Assembly (NCBI GenBank): GCA_973895155.1
Contig: OZ316896.1
Coordinates: 8,618,001 to 8,682,000 of the forward strand
Length of the DNA stretch: 64,000 nucleotides
Source: Marsupella aquatica
Lineage: Eukaryota > Marchantiophyta
Direction of reading: 5' to 3'
Of this stretch, positions 13,401 through 25,347 are shown in pieces. Position numbers and translations under genes: made by a program. The stretch's first letter is position 1. Each line of letters opens with the position of its first letter. The notes beneath the pieces were generated by a model, which was not told the origin of the DNA, made no database searches, and worked only from the letters and a program-made list of their open reading frames with translations.

Positions 13401-14726
13401 TATGTCAATTATAACTACCTCAGATGCTCGGTCAATACACTTAGAGTACTGTTTCCAAGTCCATATTGAAAGAACGTTTGACCGTTCAATGATCTTCATT
13501 ATCCAATTGCCTAACTATATACCCTGAGGCTGGGTGCATCATTGTGTTCTGAATTGCTTGTCGATTAACTTTTTCTGTGGGCAGTTGCCATCATGAAGTA
13601 GAGGTTGCGCGAATCAATGGGGTACTGGGTAATGTTGATGCCAACACTGGAGACTCCCAGACAGGTTCATTTCCCACTCGTTTCTGAGAGTCAATTATCA
13701 TCAAGTGGAGAATCTTTCTTGCGCTGCATTACTAAGAGACTGTCCTGCCCTTCTGTCCATCTAATCTGACGATTGGATTTACAGGATGGGACACTGACCA
13801 GTTCCTCACTAGTATTGAGGAAGCAACCCTCGTAATGCACACTGTGATCAAAAACGGTGGTATTGCCCCCGGTGGATTCAACTTTGATGCTAAGCTGTGA
13901 GTCCCGTAACTTATATGGCTCTGACACTTCAAACTCTCCGTCTGCAAAGTTTCTAGTTGCTAGTCTTGTACTGAGACAATACGACTCAATGGACATGTGA
14001 TGCGCCAAGAGACAAAGGGTGCACCGAGTTACATTTATAAAAAAGTTACATCGTAATGGTGCAACGAGAAGTTCGGAAGGGTTTTTATGTGATTTTGTGA
14101 TTTTGTGATTTTGCGCTTTCTGTACCTCTCAACTTGCCGTCACTCTCTTGTCACCAGAAGCAAGTCAAATTGACATTACAGATTATGGGTCTCAATTGTG
14201 GATGATGAGCAGGAGGAGGGAGAGTATTGACGTGGAGGATCTCTTCATTGGGCACATTTTGGGTATGGATGTTATTGCCAGGGGTCTGCGTAATGCAGCA
14301 AAGCTTTATGAGGTAATTAGGAAACCGCCCTGTATGGTCTGCTCAAGGCTGAGGACAAATGTTTAAAATGAACGGAGTTGGATGATTTGTTGAGATTAAT
14401 AAGACTTGGTCCTGTAAACAGGACGGAGCGTTGACTGAGCTGGTTAACAAACGGTACGCAACTTTCGACTCAACAGTCGGAGCAGAAATTGAGGTCAGTA
14501 TGCTTCCTTTTTAGTGTCAGCTGTGAACTTTGCCTGCTACGAATGGCGCAGTTGAAGATATCGTTCCTTGTTGTAATAATATGTCGTTAACATTTTTAAA
14601 CTGTTGCAGGGTGGAAAGGTTGACTTCGAGACTCTCGAGAAATATGCGTTGGAGTGGGGAGAAGCTCCTCTCATGTCAGGCAAGCAAGAGCTTGCTGAAA
14701 TGATTTTGCATATGTACACTGCCTAG
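10420..14726 (+). CDS. Xylose isomerase, complete 17-exon gene
   Basis: The enzyme interconverts D-xylose and D-xylulose. Exons: 10420-10494, 10785-10892, 10988-11062, 11211-11340, 11607-11698, 11869-11919, 12076-12155, 12271-12325, 12565-12666, 12786-12883, 13060-13115, 13255-13306, 13585-13664, 13785-13896, 14213-14312, 14422-14493, 14610-14726. They sum to 1455 nt (484 residues), close to the Arabidopsis protein, and all phases fit. The first 23 residues are a hydrophobic signal peptide ending near CASA, so the protein probably enters the secretory pathway. Class residues are present: H148 and D151 in WCFHDRD, E279 and K281 in IEPKPQEP, E315 and H318 in NIECNH, D343 in [10 protein letters not shown]354 and D356 in GWDTDQF, and D386 in NFDAKL. 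These are the metal and substrate ligands of the family. No retention signal is visible at the C-terminus (MYTA). The ATG at 10420 is chosen because it opens the signal peptide in frame. Confidence 0.96.
11309..11570 (+). repeat. 131-bp tandem duplication of an exon end plus intron
   Basis: Unit 1 (11309-11439) contains the last 32 nt of xylose isomerase exon 4 and the start of its intron. Unit 2 (11440-11570) repeats this inside the intron. The exonic part still reads gttgagatggc, but the copy has one inserted base and its donor has changed from gtaaga to gtgaca, so it should not be used as a splice donor. Confidence 0.85.
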
Positions 14727-16070
14727 ACTTCAAGTCTACCGTGGCAAGCAGAAACTGGGCTCAATTTTGCAATCCATGTAGCCCCTCTGCAGCAAAACTG
14801 AAGGACTGAGATGCTTTACTTGAATCTTCTGGCTAGTAGTACTTTTGCTACAGTGTGCCTCATCTACTTCGTTTATAGTTTGATTCATTCTGAAACCCTG
14901 ATTCCCAAGGTTGGGAAAAATTATAGTTACCAGACTACAATCGATAAGGAATTTATAAACCTTTCTCTTTATGAATTAGGTCTCGGCAGCTCTATTTTTA
15001 CAATCTCAGATGAACTCCCCTTGTTAAAACCCATTGAAGGGAGGCACAATTTGTTATACGAGCTGCAAATCTTTTATCAATTTTTGGAATGTCAGTTTTT
15101 CTTCAAGATGAAAGTACTCGCCTTCAGCCCTGGGTAGAATGTACCTTTGCAACAGATGTATTTGATGCTCTGGAGTTTGCATGTTGAGTGCAGAGTGCCT
15201 CGATTTTGAATTTGCTCCCCTCTATCCTGCCTCGGATTCAAACCTCAAAACCCAATTTTGTCTGATAGGTTTCTCTCATGTTATGTGGCTGTACACTAAA
15301 CTGCAATTGAACAAAACGAATCCATACAGAGAATGTGTAGAAGGTCAGTTGGAGACATCAGGAACAGGGCTAGTTGGAGAGATTGAACTGTTTTCGGCAG
15401 AGTCCCATGCACCGCCGGAAAATAGAAGCTTACCTGTCATAGGGAAAGTTGTCAAGTGGTTAAAATCGGCGGACTGTTTGTAAATCTGCTGAAGGTTTCT
15501 AGTAAGACTTGTATATGCGCTGAAGGTTTATAGTGAGACTTGTATTTAAGGTCATAAATTGAAGTTAGGGTTAACGCTAGGTCTCTACTTCTGCCACACT
15601 TGGAAGTGGACCAAAGTTGGTCCAAGACTATATTTGTGAGGTGATTTGAGCCCAGATCCGTGAATTTTATGGGTATTCTTGGTATGTCAGTTGCATCCGA
15701 CAAAGAAGGCAAAGCAACGCATATGTTTGGCATGGAGACTAGTGTCCATTTTGATTTCGAGGAAGGTTTGGAAGTCTCTTTCAATAGGTGACCCCTTCAA
15801 TATGTACTACTTAGTGGCCAAGCACCGGGATAGCCTTAGTCAGCTGGAGCCTTACCATTAAATGAAGCAACTCTTCTAGTCACATTCAAGAATACTTCTT
15901 CTGTCAGGGTTCGCCTTCTCTCCGCTAATGCAGTAGAGAAGATTAAAGACAGATTTCTTCAACAAAAAAATCTGTAGACTCACTTGGCTTTGATTCACCT
16001 TATCTGGGTTTATTCTATTTTTCTGTTCTATCTCTTTTTTGGGTTCGATACACTTCCACCACAATTAGTG
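14727..16070. other. Region downstream of xylose isomerase, no gene seen
   Basis: Open frames of about 100 codons occur at 14811-15137 and 15181-15483, but neither shows a recognisable motif or convincing splice context. This stretch includes the 3' UTR of the isomerase gene. Confidence 0.4.
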
Positions 16071-16230
16071 TATGTAAGGCCCTACATCGAGTGCGACTTT
16101 TTACAGTCTAGACCCCTAACTTATAAGTGAAAATATTTTTTCTCGCCCTTACTTTAAAGCGACCAATGCTATTTCTTTTACCCCTTAAAAAATTATGGAA
16201 CTTTTTCTCTTTGATTAAACAAGGTCTATA
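16071..16230 (+). repeat. Fragment of the CTCGGGGG inverted-repeat element family
   Basis: The segment gtgcgac followed by acccctaacttataagtg and a poly-T tract matches the left interior of the copy at 17415-17746. I could not find both ends, so this is a partial or rearranged copy. Confidence 0.5.
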
Positions 16231-17125
16231 GAGAAAAGATAACTAAGTACCTCATAATTTGGAGCCCACAATTTCACAATTGTGGAATTTGCTCACTTTT
16301 CCCACTTGATACAATTTTCTCTGCTTGAATGTACATCTCACACCTTGTATACAGTCCATACACCATGAAACTAAATACTTGCAGATTTAATTTCATGTTG
16401 TCAAACCATCACCTTGTCTATATTGCACTCTGAACTCTTGAACACTAGACCATGGTGGGTACTAGACACTATAAATAGAAAATCAAACTCTTTTGGTTGC
16501 CTATTCAAGGCATCTTTTCTCTACTTTGCTTCTGTCACAAATCATTACATGATTAGATTATCTCCATATGAAGGAGAGTACTCCAACTCTTGATTGAGCA
16601 TAAATCTCAATTTGCCAATTGCCATGCCCTGCCCCACTCCCTCCCACTATCCTACTCAGACATATACTTACTTCAAAATGTGAAATATACTCACACAACC
16701 CACTCATATACTTACTTCAAAATGTGAAATATACTCACACAACCCACTGTCAAGTGAATGATGTAAAAAACTAGAACACAAACATGTGACAGTACTCACA
16801 TTTTAGATGTATGTGGTCAAAGCCTATCTAGTATATACGCTCTCTCTTGTATAGCATGAATGGCTCATGACAATCTTTCAGAGGCAATGGTTGAGGGACC
16901 TTGTGGGGGCTGAAATCAACATAGGCCCCACCCCGGCACAAAAAAACCAACCAACCCAATTATAAACTCCACTCCTAGTACAAAATTATTCCCGAGAGCA
17001 GTGTGCGAGGGCTGTCGATTCCAAAAATTCACTTTTGGTCAATAGAATTCCTTTTATTCTTTTTGTGATTGGTTAGATTTATTCAAGAGACACTACTGCT
17101 CATCTATGAATATAATTGCCATGTG
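16231..17125. other. AT-rich spacer with a TATA-like box
   Basis: No gene is recognised. A TATA-like motif (actataaatag) lies near 16468-16480, followed by pyrimidine-rich sequence. It could be a promoter relic of the helicase element downstream, but nothing ties the two together. Confidence 0.3.
16661..16748. repeat. 44-bp perfect tandem duplication
   Basis: Two adjacent identical copies begin with catatacttacttcaaaa at 16661 and 16705. The identity suggests a recent event. Confidence 0.9.
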
Positions 17126-17133
17126 AATACAGA

Positions 17134-17378
17134 CTCGGGGGGGTCACTTCCATGGAAGTGGCATATTATGTGCGACGAAGTATAGGGCCATTTAAATGGT
17201 TTTGGCAGAAGACTTATTAAGTCTTCTATGGAAATATATGGTTGTTTAATTGCGAAATGCATACGTGTCATCACATGATTGGTGTCGTACAACTTTCTAG
17301 AAAGTGACTTAGGGGGGTCGTAATTCACCCAAACCGTCGCACGTGATGTATGACCCTTCATATAGTGACCCCCCCGAG
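17134..17378 (+). mobile_element. Non-autonomous inverted-repeat element, copy A, 8-bp TSD
   Basis: The 245-bp element starts CTCGGGGGGGTCACT and ends AGTGACCCCCCCGAG. It is flanked by a perfect 8-bp duplication, aatacaga, at 17126-17133 and 17379-17386. No coding capacity is seen. An 8-bp duplication occurs in hAT, P and Merlin elements, but the termini do not match the usual hAT start, so I leave the superfamily open. Confidence 0.88.
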
Positions 17379-17414
17379 AATACAGATATACTTAGGGTTT
17401 GGTTAGAGAGGATC

Positions 17415-17746
17415 CTGGGGGGGTGGGATCACTATATGGAGGGTCATACATCACGTGCGACGTTTTAGTGTTTGACCCCCCTAACTTATAAGTGAAAAAT
17501 ATTTTTTTGCAAAACCCTTTTTTTCTTTAAATTTTGACATTTTTTATTAACAAACCCCTAAAAACTTTAAATAAAGTATTCTTTACAATTAAATAGGCCT
17601 ATGTGTTCTTTAAAGTCGATCAGTCAATAAAACACGCCCTATGTGTTTTTCCACCAAACTTTGGAAGTCTTCCGTCACACCCATTTAAATGGGCCTATAC
17701 TTTGTCGCGCGTGATGTGCCACTTCCGTGGAAGTGACCCCCCCGAG
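17415..17746 (-). mobile_element. Non-autonomous inverted-repeat element, copy B
   Basis: This 332-bp copy lies inverted relative to copy A, only 36 bp away. Its right end reads GGAAGTGACCCCCCCGAG, and its left end is altered to CTGGGGGGGTGGGATCAC. Flanks agagattc-like (agaggatc) and agagaacc match at 6 of 8 positions, consistent with a worn 8-bp duplication. It directly abuts the helicase relic at 17747. Confidence 0.75.
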
Positions 17747-19203
17747 AGAGAACCTAATATATCACAAAGGGCTATTGAGGTTTTAACACAATGCGTCGGA
17801 AATCTAGAGTATGTTTTTGTAGACGAGCTATCATTCCTTTCATACCGTCACATCAACACATAGCAGAGCAAATCTCAATTGCTCTCCGCAAAAGAGCAAA
17901 AAAAGATAAACCATTCCGTGGCATGAACATGATCTTTTTAGACTATGAACAATTATCAAAACCAAGGGACTATCCAATGTACTATGGAGCTCATGCAGAA
18001 GAATCACTAAACGCCAAAGATTTGAATATGTGGTTTGCAAGTGAGTTACAAATACACATGAACAAGACGTCATATGACCCAAACGACACATATCTCGGAA
18101 GAAACTTATGGACGTCCATAAATGTGATTAGAACTTTAACTGTGCAGAAAAGACAAAATAACATAGAAGCAGGAAACTATTGGCAAGATGCCAAACACTC
18201 CAAAATGAACCATTTGATTCAATTTTTTTTACTTCCGCCAAGAAAAAGCCATTGGGATGAAATCAGGTCCAGATATGATATTCATCAACATGGTCCAACC
18301 GGCTATATATTGTAATGCGCCACACTCTCAGGGTTTCGATAGATTTCAATGAACTAAAATATCAAGCGAACCTTAATGGCAAAAGATTTATTTGTTGGAA
18401 AACACAACTGAAGACACAATTTTCAACAAGCCACATCCTTAGTTCTCCTTTACAACTCATTGTCGACAATATTTTAATTGACAAAATTCCAAAATGGCAA
18501 TATTACTACCATGGCATGGCTATTGCTTTCCTTGACAATAAATATTTTGATGCAAGAAACGCGACAAACAATCTAGGCTATGCCTTTTCAATAACTCTCA
18601 ATCCCGACAAACCACCAGATGACATAACAAAACCATATTGAACTTTAACATATCTTCCAGAATATGTACTCATTTATGTTCCAAATTCCAGAATGCTTTG
18701 TCTCAGACCTACCACAAAAAGTTATTCCTATGAAACAAAAAAAAACAGTCCAAAAAATTCCGTCTTGGAGATGACAGATACAATTTGCAAAATAGAATGA
18801 GTATTTCAAGAATTTCAATAACTAGAATGACAATGCGTTGACTTGGAGTTCATGCAGTAACACAATTTTTCAGCGAGGGAATGAGCCTTGCCGGAAGGAA
18901 ATGTATTATAGATGTAAGAATCCTTGCAGGAGGAGGTAATATCATAGTCTGCCATGGTTATGCTATGCCATGGTTATGCTATCAAGACACAAAAATGACA
19001 AAGATTGGACATTCCTACATACAATTTGGACTCTTGGAAATTAACTTGAGAGATTATCAACTATTCAAAACATGATTAAATTGCTGAAAAGAGATCCCAA
19101 CTTAAAAGTAGAACTTAAAAGAATCAATAAAAGAGAATACAATGACACTGAATTAAAACTTCATAATGTACTGGACTACTATCCACACTCAAGGATGATT
19201 TAA
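17747..19203 (+). pseudogene. Decayed Pif1-like helicase
   Basis: Several frames together give a Pif1-family helicase without its N-terminal part (no Walker A seen). In order: a Walker B-like segment VFVDELSFLSYRH (about 17812-17856), a frameshift near 17860, KKDKPFRGMNMIFLDYEQL (motif III region, where the family usually has GDFxQLPP), LGRNLWTSINVIRTLT, then a stop at 18313. After this come IPKWQYYYHGMAIAFLDN, ITLNPDKPPDDITKPY, LTYLPEYVLIYVPN and a C-terminal piece MIKLLKRDPNLKVELKR (from 19072). This order matches Pif1-like helicases found in Helitrons and in many fungal genomes, by recollection. It is clearly inactive. The 5' truncation coincides with the border of the inverted-repeat element at 17746. 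The region is AT-richer than its surroundings. Confidence 0.72.
18951..18982. repeat. 16-bp perfect tandem duplication
   Basis: The unit gccatggttatgctat occurs twice without spacing inside the helicase relic. It adds 16 nt and so by itself shifts the reading frame. Confidence 0.9.
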
Positions 19204-19574
19204 ATAGAGTACATTAATAACAAATAATAAAGTTTTGAATTAGTATATTATACACACATCATAAAACTATTTGTTTTGAAATTAAATAATTACAAAATTA
19301 ACTATTTATATATTTTTACTTAATTAGAATATAAGAAAATAAACTAAATTCCAAACCATTTTGTAATTTATTTTTTCATCTCATTAATAACGCATTAAAT
19401 TTAATTAAATTTTTATGTTTATTTCACTTCAATCTATAAATAAATTTATTTACTTCAAAATAGTCCACAACCAAGGCCATTTTCTTCACAGCCACTACTA
19501 AAATTCTTACACTCATTAACCAGAAACTATTTATTATATAATTATAATTTTTGTCAGATACACATATACCAATT

Positions 19575-19814
19575 GGGTGATGAGATATGTCCCAATTATA
19601 AGCTGCCATGTGTCACATACACGTCTAACAATTGAAGACCCCTTACTTACCCTAACAAATTTCCATGGAATGTACTCTATTTTATGATGACCTATAGATT
19701 TTCTTTAAAGTTGGGGGAAAAACGAGGGGAAAAATAAAACCTACTCTATATATTGTTCTTCCTTGAAACTTTGGAAGTCTTTGTCTAAATCATTTCCATG
19801 GAAGTGACCCCGAG
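19575..19814 (-). mobile_element. Degraded inverted-repeat element, copy C
   Basis: The right end ttccatggaagtgaccccgag resembles the ends of copies A and B, and cctTGAAACTTTGGAAGTC-like sequence inside matches copy B. The left end is approximate and no target duplication was found. Confidence 0.5.
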
Positions 19815-20173
19815 TGTTAAGTCACCCTAATTGGTGTGGACAATGTAGTTTCCTATGTCATAGAGTTTACTGGGTTATCAATTTTGTTGATTGTATTTCT
19901 TTTCTTTAAATTTATTTTAGAAGGGGAAATTGTGAATCCCTAGGGAGAGGAAAGCAGTATAAACCAGTTACAATATATAAACCCAAGACCTATGAGTCCA
20001 TACTCAAGTGAGCTACCACACAGCCATGTCTGTTTTGGCACAATTGATTCGGTTTTGAGGTGTATGAGACAGATGCACAAAAATCTGTACAGGCAGACAA
20101 AACGGCAGAAAGCTTCATACCACAAAATGCAGAAAAAGTGAAACTCTAATGGATCGGCATGTTGGATACAATT

Positions 20174-20207
20174 CTCCCATGGATCACACTTTGGTGGTCC
20201 ATGGGAG
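20174..20207. repeat. Short perfect hairpin
   Basis: The arms ctcccatgga and tccatgggag are perfect complements separated by 14 nt. A related tccatgggag occurs again near 20616. Confidence 0.6.
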
Positions 20208-21356
20208 TTTTGGGCTTATAACTTGATGAATATATGAGTCTTAAAAAGAAATTTTAACTTTTTCACCTGCAAGGCAACTAGAGAAGGAGGAGATGTAAAA
20301 AACCAAGCCCTCATATTGCATATTAACACAATGAAAATGAATCTATTAGAATCTAGTAAACCTTATACCTCTAAGCATTCCAGGATGAACAAACTCAACC
20401 AAAATGACCAAAATTTCACTCACTTTCACTTCCACACTTTGATCCAAGTGTAGCTTACCTGCTCGTCTAGCACATCTTCAAAACTGGCTTCAAAACTGAA
20501 ATATATTTGAATTTATGAACATCAAGTATTTAAAATTAAATTCAAATTTGGGAAATGTGGTCCAGGCATGGGGATTTCAAAAGGTCCGTGAAAGCATCAT
20601 TTTCAAAAGATTGGTCCATGGGAGCATCATTTTCCAGAATGCAAAAACACACATCATACGTAGCAAAAATGTTTGAAAGTGTGCACCTGCCAACCCCCAC
20701 ACACACAAATGGATGGACGAGCTTGATGCTTTGACTCTGGGGTTCACCTTATGAAATTGTTCTAGTATAGCTTGTGCAAACACTCCTATTTCTCCACTCT
20801 CTCTAAAAGGAATAGGATGCTCACAAAACACACCAATCATTTATTGACATGTGGCAAGCAATTAATGGTGTGATGGCAAGTGACACTTTTTGAATTGTTA
20901 CCCCCTTTATACCTCGTTACTTTTAAATACTTCACTAAAATGAATAAAACACCCTTTACTTGTTTGCACATGATGTATTGTTTGCACATGATGTAAACAT
21001 TTGTGTAAGTGATCCCCCAGCTTTGACTTTGCTTCCTCGCATTTGCACTGTAACGTCCACAGGATTTCTTCACCACGACATCATGACCTCGATTACCCTC
21101 ACTACTAGTCCGACCTTGATTACATACACTGTCTCCACAGCATACCCGTAGATTGTGCAACCGAAGCAGGATCTCCCTCAGGGTGTCCTCGCCCGCTGGT
21201 TGCTGCCAAGCCGTTGGCTCTTGATAGATGAATAGCAATTCTAAGCGCATTTTGTCCACAAGGCTAGGGTCACTGCGGCGTCCTAAATCTCCCGGGAGGT
21301 GCGTTCCTTTTGTCACAAACCCCTCGCTCAAAAGTGAGGTGCACCGCATGGGGTAG

Positions 21357-21482
21357 GGGAGAGTCCAAATGTAATGAAAGCACTTTCGGGAATTCTTGTC
21401 TTTCGAATACTTTTGGTATGGGAGAGTCCAAATGTAATGAAAGCACTTCCGGGAATTCTTGTCCTCGAATCCTTTTCAGCTC
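21357..21482. repeat. 63-bp tandem duplication
   Basis: Two copies begin with ggagagtccaaatgtaatga at 21358 and 21421 and share aattcttgtc. The second copy differs at a few bases. Confidence 0.8.
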
Positions 21483-23549
21483 GTTCGAGCAAGGCTGAGT
21501 GCGGATTGCGTCAGGAGCAGTGAGAACGGCTGCATGGCTAATGATGAGATCACTCAATATGATGAATTAAAGACTCATTATGATGCACATCCTCGAGGCT
21601 GATCGATATGGAGACAAAAACAGTGACGGCACTACTGTATTGCTACATTCATTTTGTAATCCATTCGGTTGTGTCCGCATTCAAGCTTTTGGTTACTTTC
21701 GAACGACTCTGAAGAAGATCGATAAAGTGAAAAGTCGATCAGAGTGGACCAATTGACTGGTGTTGTTGTTAAGCGATCGCTCCGACACTTTGTCCTGATT
21801 CGCGTACGACGTATTAAACTGTTCATTTTGATTGAAGTGCGCACGAGATTCTATAAAGTAAGAATATGAGATCTGCATTTGACTTCAAACTTTCAGTCCT
21901 TTGGCGTTGGTGTAATTTGATGGGTTTAAGCGAATCAATCTTTACTTTTGCGTCTCATCCGAGCGGTTTGGGACTTTCGGACTTGGCAAAGTACTACCTT
22001 GAGCTGTATTCAGCTCCGGGCCCTCTGTACCCAAGTTTCAGCTGTTGTGAAGGGTTTAAGAATCATGAGCCAAGGGAGACGGCAGACATGCATGCTAGGT
22101 AGCCTATCGGTTCGTTGTTCAAACCCGTGAAAAGTGTCTCCAGGACAGAAAATCGCGAGGGTAGGAGTTGAGATACTGGTACGTGCATTCCCTGCACTGC
22201 AGTCCATCCATTTTCCGTGCTTGGACACGAGCCTACAGTAGCGAGTCACAATGAAAATAATTGGAACGGGATAATTGCATCGCAGGAGCATTGGCATTTC
22301 GAACGTCGACTCAATTTTGCCTGGTTCCAGGAATTGCGGGATCCCATCCCGGATTCATACGGGTTACTGTAAATCCAGTGTTGGCTTCAACGACAATGGG
22401 GATGCATTATATTATTTTACTCGATCGAGCGACAATATGTGGCGACATGGCTCTCCTAAGCCCGTTCGTTTCATGGGCCTGTGGCAGTCCACGCCACTTG
22501 CAGTAGTCAATGTTCCGCACCTAATCCATGTCGTATACAGTAAGTAGTATGCCCTCAGGCCGCTACAGTCATCGAGTCGTTTCAGAAGACAATCATCATC
22601 CCATTCGTTATTTATTGCTTCAAATGCATCCTCTTTTCATATGATGAATAACTATGCCCCTTCCTTGAATGAAAAGGGAGATGAAAAAGTCTATAAACAA
22701 TTCCTGCAAAAAAAGAATGAATTCCATGCTAGATCTTGTTCATGTTTAATCCCTTGTCTGTTTTTTGTACACCCTCAGTTAGTTGATTGTTGAACATAGA
22801 TAGAGATAAGACAACAGGAAATCAAAAAAATTAAAGATGTGCTAGATCTTTTTCCCCATCTTTGTTTTTTGTCCACCCTCATTTACCCCTTCCTTGAACA
22901 TAAATAGAGAGGAAGACAAAAAGAAATCCTGCAGAATTCCATGCTACTTCTCATTCATCTTTGCCCATCCGTGTTTTTTACCCATCTTTATTTTCAATTT
23001 TGTTCTTATTGTGACTTATGGTCTAGATTGAGGCTTTGCTTTAGACCATAGCCTTGAAAGTAGCTTTGCATTGAGTTTTATTAGTAAGATTCAAGTTACC
23101 TGCACATTTGCCAAACTGTTTGGATAGCTTTTGTGACTGCTGGATTGCACAGAAAAAAAAACATTTTGCCGTAAATGTTGTACTGATCAACTAAATGTGA
23201 CAAGAGCACATCTTTGCAAACTTATAGGTCGCAATTCTCAATGAAATCTCACTGTATACTAAAGGGTCATCAGAGAGATCTTTCAAATAATTTCCTGATG
23301 AAACTCAAATTAAAATTTAGTTTCCGTTGGATATGGAGAGAGGTACTGAATGTTAAAATACCTCTTCCCGAACTCCTCACCTAGTAGCAACCCAGGGCTA
23401 GCAACAAAGGAACACCCAGCAGTGTTGAGCATGTCTGAGATTTCCCTGAGTTGTTTTTTTCCTTTTTCTTTAGATTTCAGAATTTCAAAATTAAGAGCAT
23501 GAGTGAATAACAAAATTAAAGGGAACCCACGACTGAAGGGGAACTAAAG

Positions 23550-23613
23550 TACAGTGAACTGTATCTAAGTGCAGGCTCCGGGGATAACACCACCAATCAC
23601 CACTTATACACTG
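23550..23613 (+). repeat. Single terminus similar to the 56-kb TA-flanked element
   Basis: The sequence cagtgaactgtatctaagtg preceded by TA resembles the inverted end of the element at 55931-56440. A second terminus could not be fixed, so this is recorded as a probable relic only. Confidence 0.35.
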
Positions 23614-24503
23614 AAGAAGTAAAATTCAATGTACACGGAGTGCACCATGGATAAGCACTTATCCACTTATCCACACACATTGTACTACTCATTCCCCAAG
23701 AGTTCATATTGTATTTAACTGGATAAGTGCATAAAACTACTTTTCATAGTGGATAGTTCCACTTATCAACAAATGCTTCCTATGTATCCATTGCAGTAAT
23801 TGAAAAATAGCTAATACTATCATGATTGTCAATATATGGAAACCGTGATATTTTTATAAATACAACAAAAATGATGGCAGTATTATAAATTCAAACATTT
23901 TAAATGGCAGTGTACTTAAAAACTGAATTGAAAAATGCATGTATTTGTCACCTCTGTATGTTTTTTCATTTCTTGCGAGTTACCTGCACTTTATGCACAA
24001 GCTACAGTAGGGTCCTCATTTACTTTCTTTCTACCCATCACACACAAAGACTCTTGTAGGGTGTTTTATTGGGTTTAGATTTAACTGAAAAGAAATTGTG
24101 GAGGAACATTAGGGACTTTTAAATCCAATTTTGTGCATTTCAAGAAAATATGAAATATTTTAAAAACCAAATTGGGGAATATTTTATATAAGATTCTAAG
24201 AATATAGTGGTAAATAATTTTTAAACAATATTTTCTTATGTACTTAGAGCGAGGGGTCAATGTTAGTGCCTACCGTGTGGGCTGAGTAGGGCACTCTTAG
24301 CAAACAACTATTGTAGTGGGGGTGAGTGAATATCACCCACAGGGTGAAGGCGGTGGGAACCATAGGATTATTCAATGTCTCAATCTCAAGCCAGTAGATC
24401 TCTCTTGTGCCTTGTGGTCAGCATGCTGCTAACCAAGGCTATATTTAATCCCTGACAAGAAAAGTGGCATTGTTATTGCAGTAATAAATCTAAAACAGTC
24501 GCT

Positions 24504-24579
24504 AAAGCCATGATATCTGACAAAAAATGTGGCAATCTAATAAAGCCATGAAATCTGACAAAAAATGTGGCCATCTAAT
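24504..24579. repeat. 38-bp tandem duplication
   Basis: Copies of aaagccatga followed by atctgacaaaaaatgtgg start at 24504 and 24542. Confidence 0.8.
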
Positions 24580-24857
24580 AATACCCAATGTATGTAGTTC
24601 ATCACTTCACTATATAATTCATATTATAATTCATCAGCCCCCCGACCTCCCCCTGCTTCTGGTAATTCAATCTCTCGAAATATCAGAGGTCCAACAAAGG
24701 GCCACGTGAGTGAAGTGACCAAGTAACAAAGAATAAGAAGCAGGAGCAGTTAAGGCATGGCCATTGGGCTACAGCACGCCGTGCTCGTGCTGCCGTTCCG
24801 AGATCTCCAGGACCTGCAGCACGTCGACCAATCAGCGTTTCTGCCCCTAATAATAAG

Positions 24858-24862
24858 CTCAT
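24858..24862. repeat. 5-bp target site duplication of the copia element, left
   Basis: CTCAT directly precedes the left LTR and is repeated directly after the right LTR at 32006-32010. Confidence 0.93.
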
Positions 24863-24970
24863 TGTTTGATGGTGATAACAAATGGTATCAGTATAGTCTC
24901 GGTAATGGTACATATGGTGGTGCCGGGATGACCGGCTGATCCGGTCCTCCGGTCAAGGTAGAGTCTAACA
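24863..24970 (-). repeat. 3' LTR of the copia element
   Basis: This 108-bp repeat is identical to 31898-32005. On the plus strand it starts TGTTTGATGG and ends GAGTCTAACA. Confidence 0.95.
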
Positions 24971-25347
24971 CTCCCCTTTGGATATATAGTGCAACTATAT
25001 AGACAACATAGACTATACCTAAATTATATCATGTTCATAGGGGTACATGATATAAGTACAATCGAGGTAGACTGCCTCGTTAAAAAACCTTTATCAACTC
25101 TAGCTTAGTAAAAACTCTACCAGTGTAGCAGAGAAAAATATGAGTGCTAAAGGAAAAAGAGTGCAGCCTAACAGTCCTCGTCGTAATAAATGTCAATAGT
25201 AAATAAAGTTAGATGTTATAGTAAATCTAGCTTTAATATTTGTCTCATCAGTCGGTCGTCAACAGCATGTCGTCTGTATCATCAAGTATCATGTGGAGTA
25301 GCAGCCTCCACGGTCATCATGCGTCGCACGCTCCGTAGTCCAATCGC
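24971..25347 (-). other. Copia 3' untranslated region with polypurine tract
   Basis: This is the noncoding stretch between the end of the gag-pol frame (stop at 25348-25350) and the 3' LTR. The purine run next to the LTR is the expected start for plus-strand DNA synthesis. Confidence 0.75.

Larger units (their letters stand above)
19815..24857. other. Repeat-rich intergenic region
   Basis: No gene is assigned. An exon-like block at about 22286-22539 is bounded by gcatcgcag and a strong donor (acagtaagt), but at least two frames are open across it, so I do not call it. Local structure includes a hairpin at 20174-20207 and tandem duplications at 20584-20643 (30 bp), 21357-21482 (63 bp) and 24504-24579 (38 bp). 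Confidence 0.45.

Noticed and set aside
16661-16748. Tandem repeat considered as CRISPR-like
   Set aside because: Two contiguous copies without spacers in a plant genome are a simple duplication.
22286-22539. Exon-like block with a good acceptor and a strong donor
   Set aside because: Two different frames are open and protein-like, and no neighbouring exon keeps phase with either.
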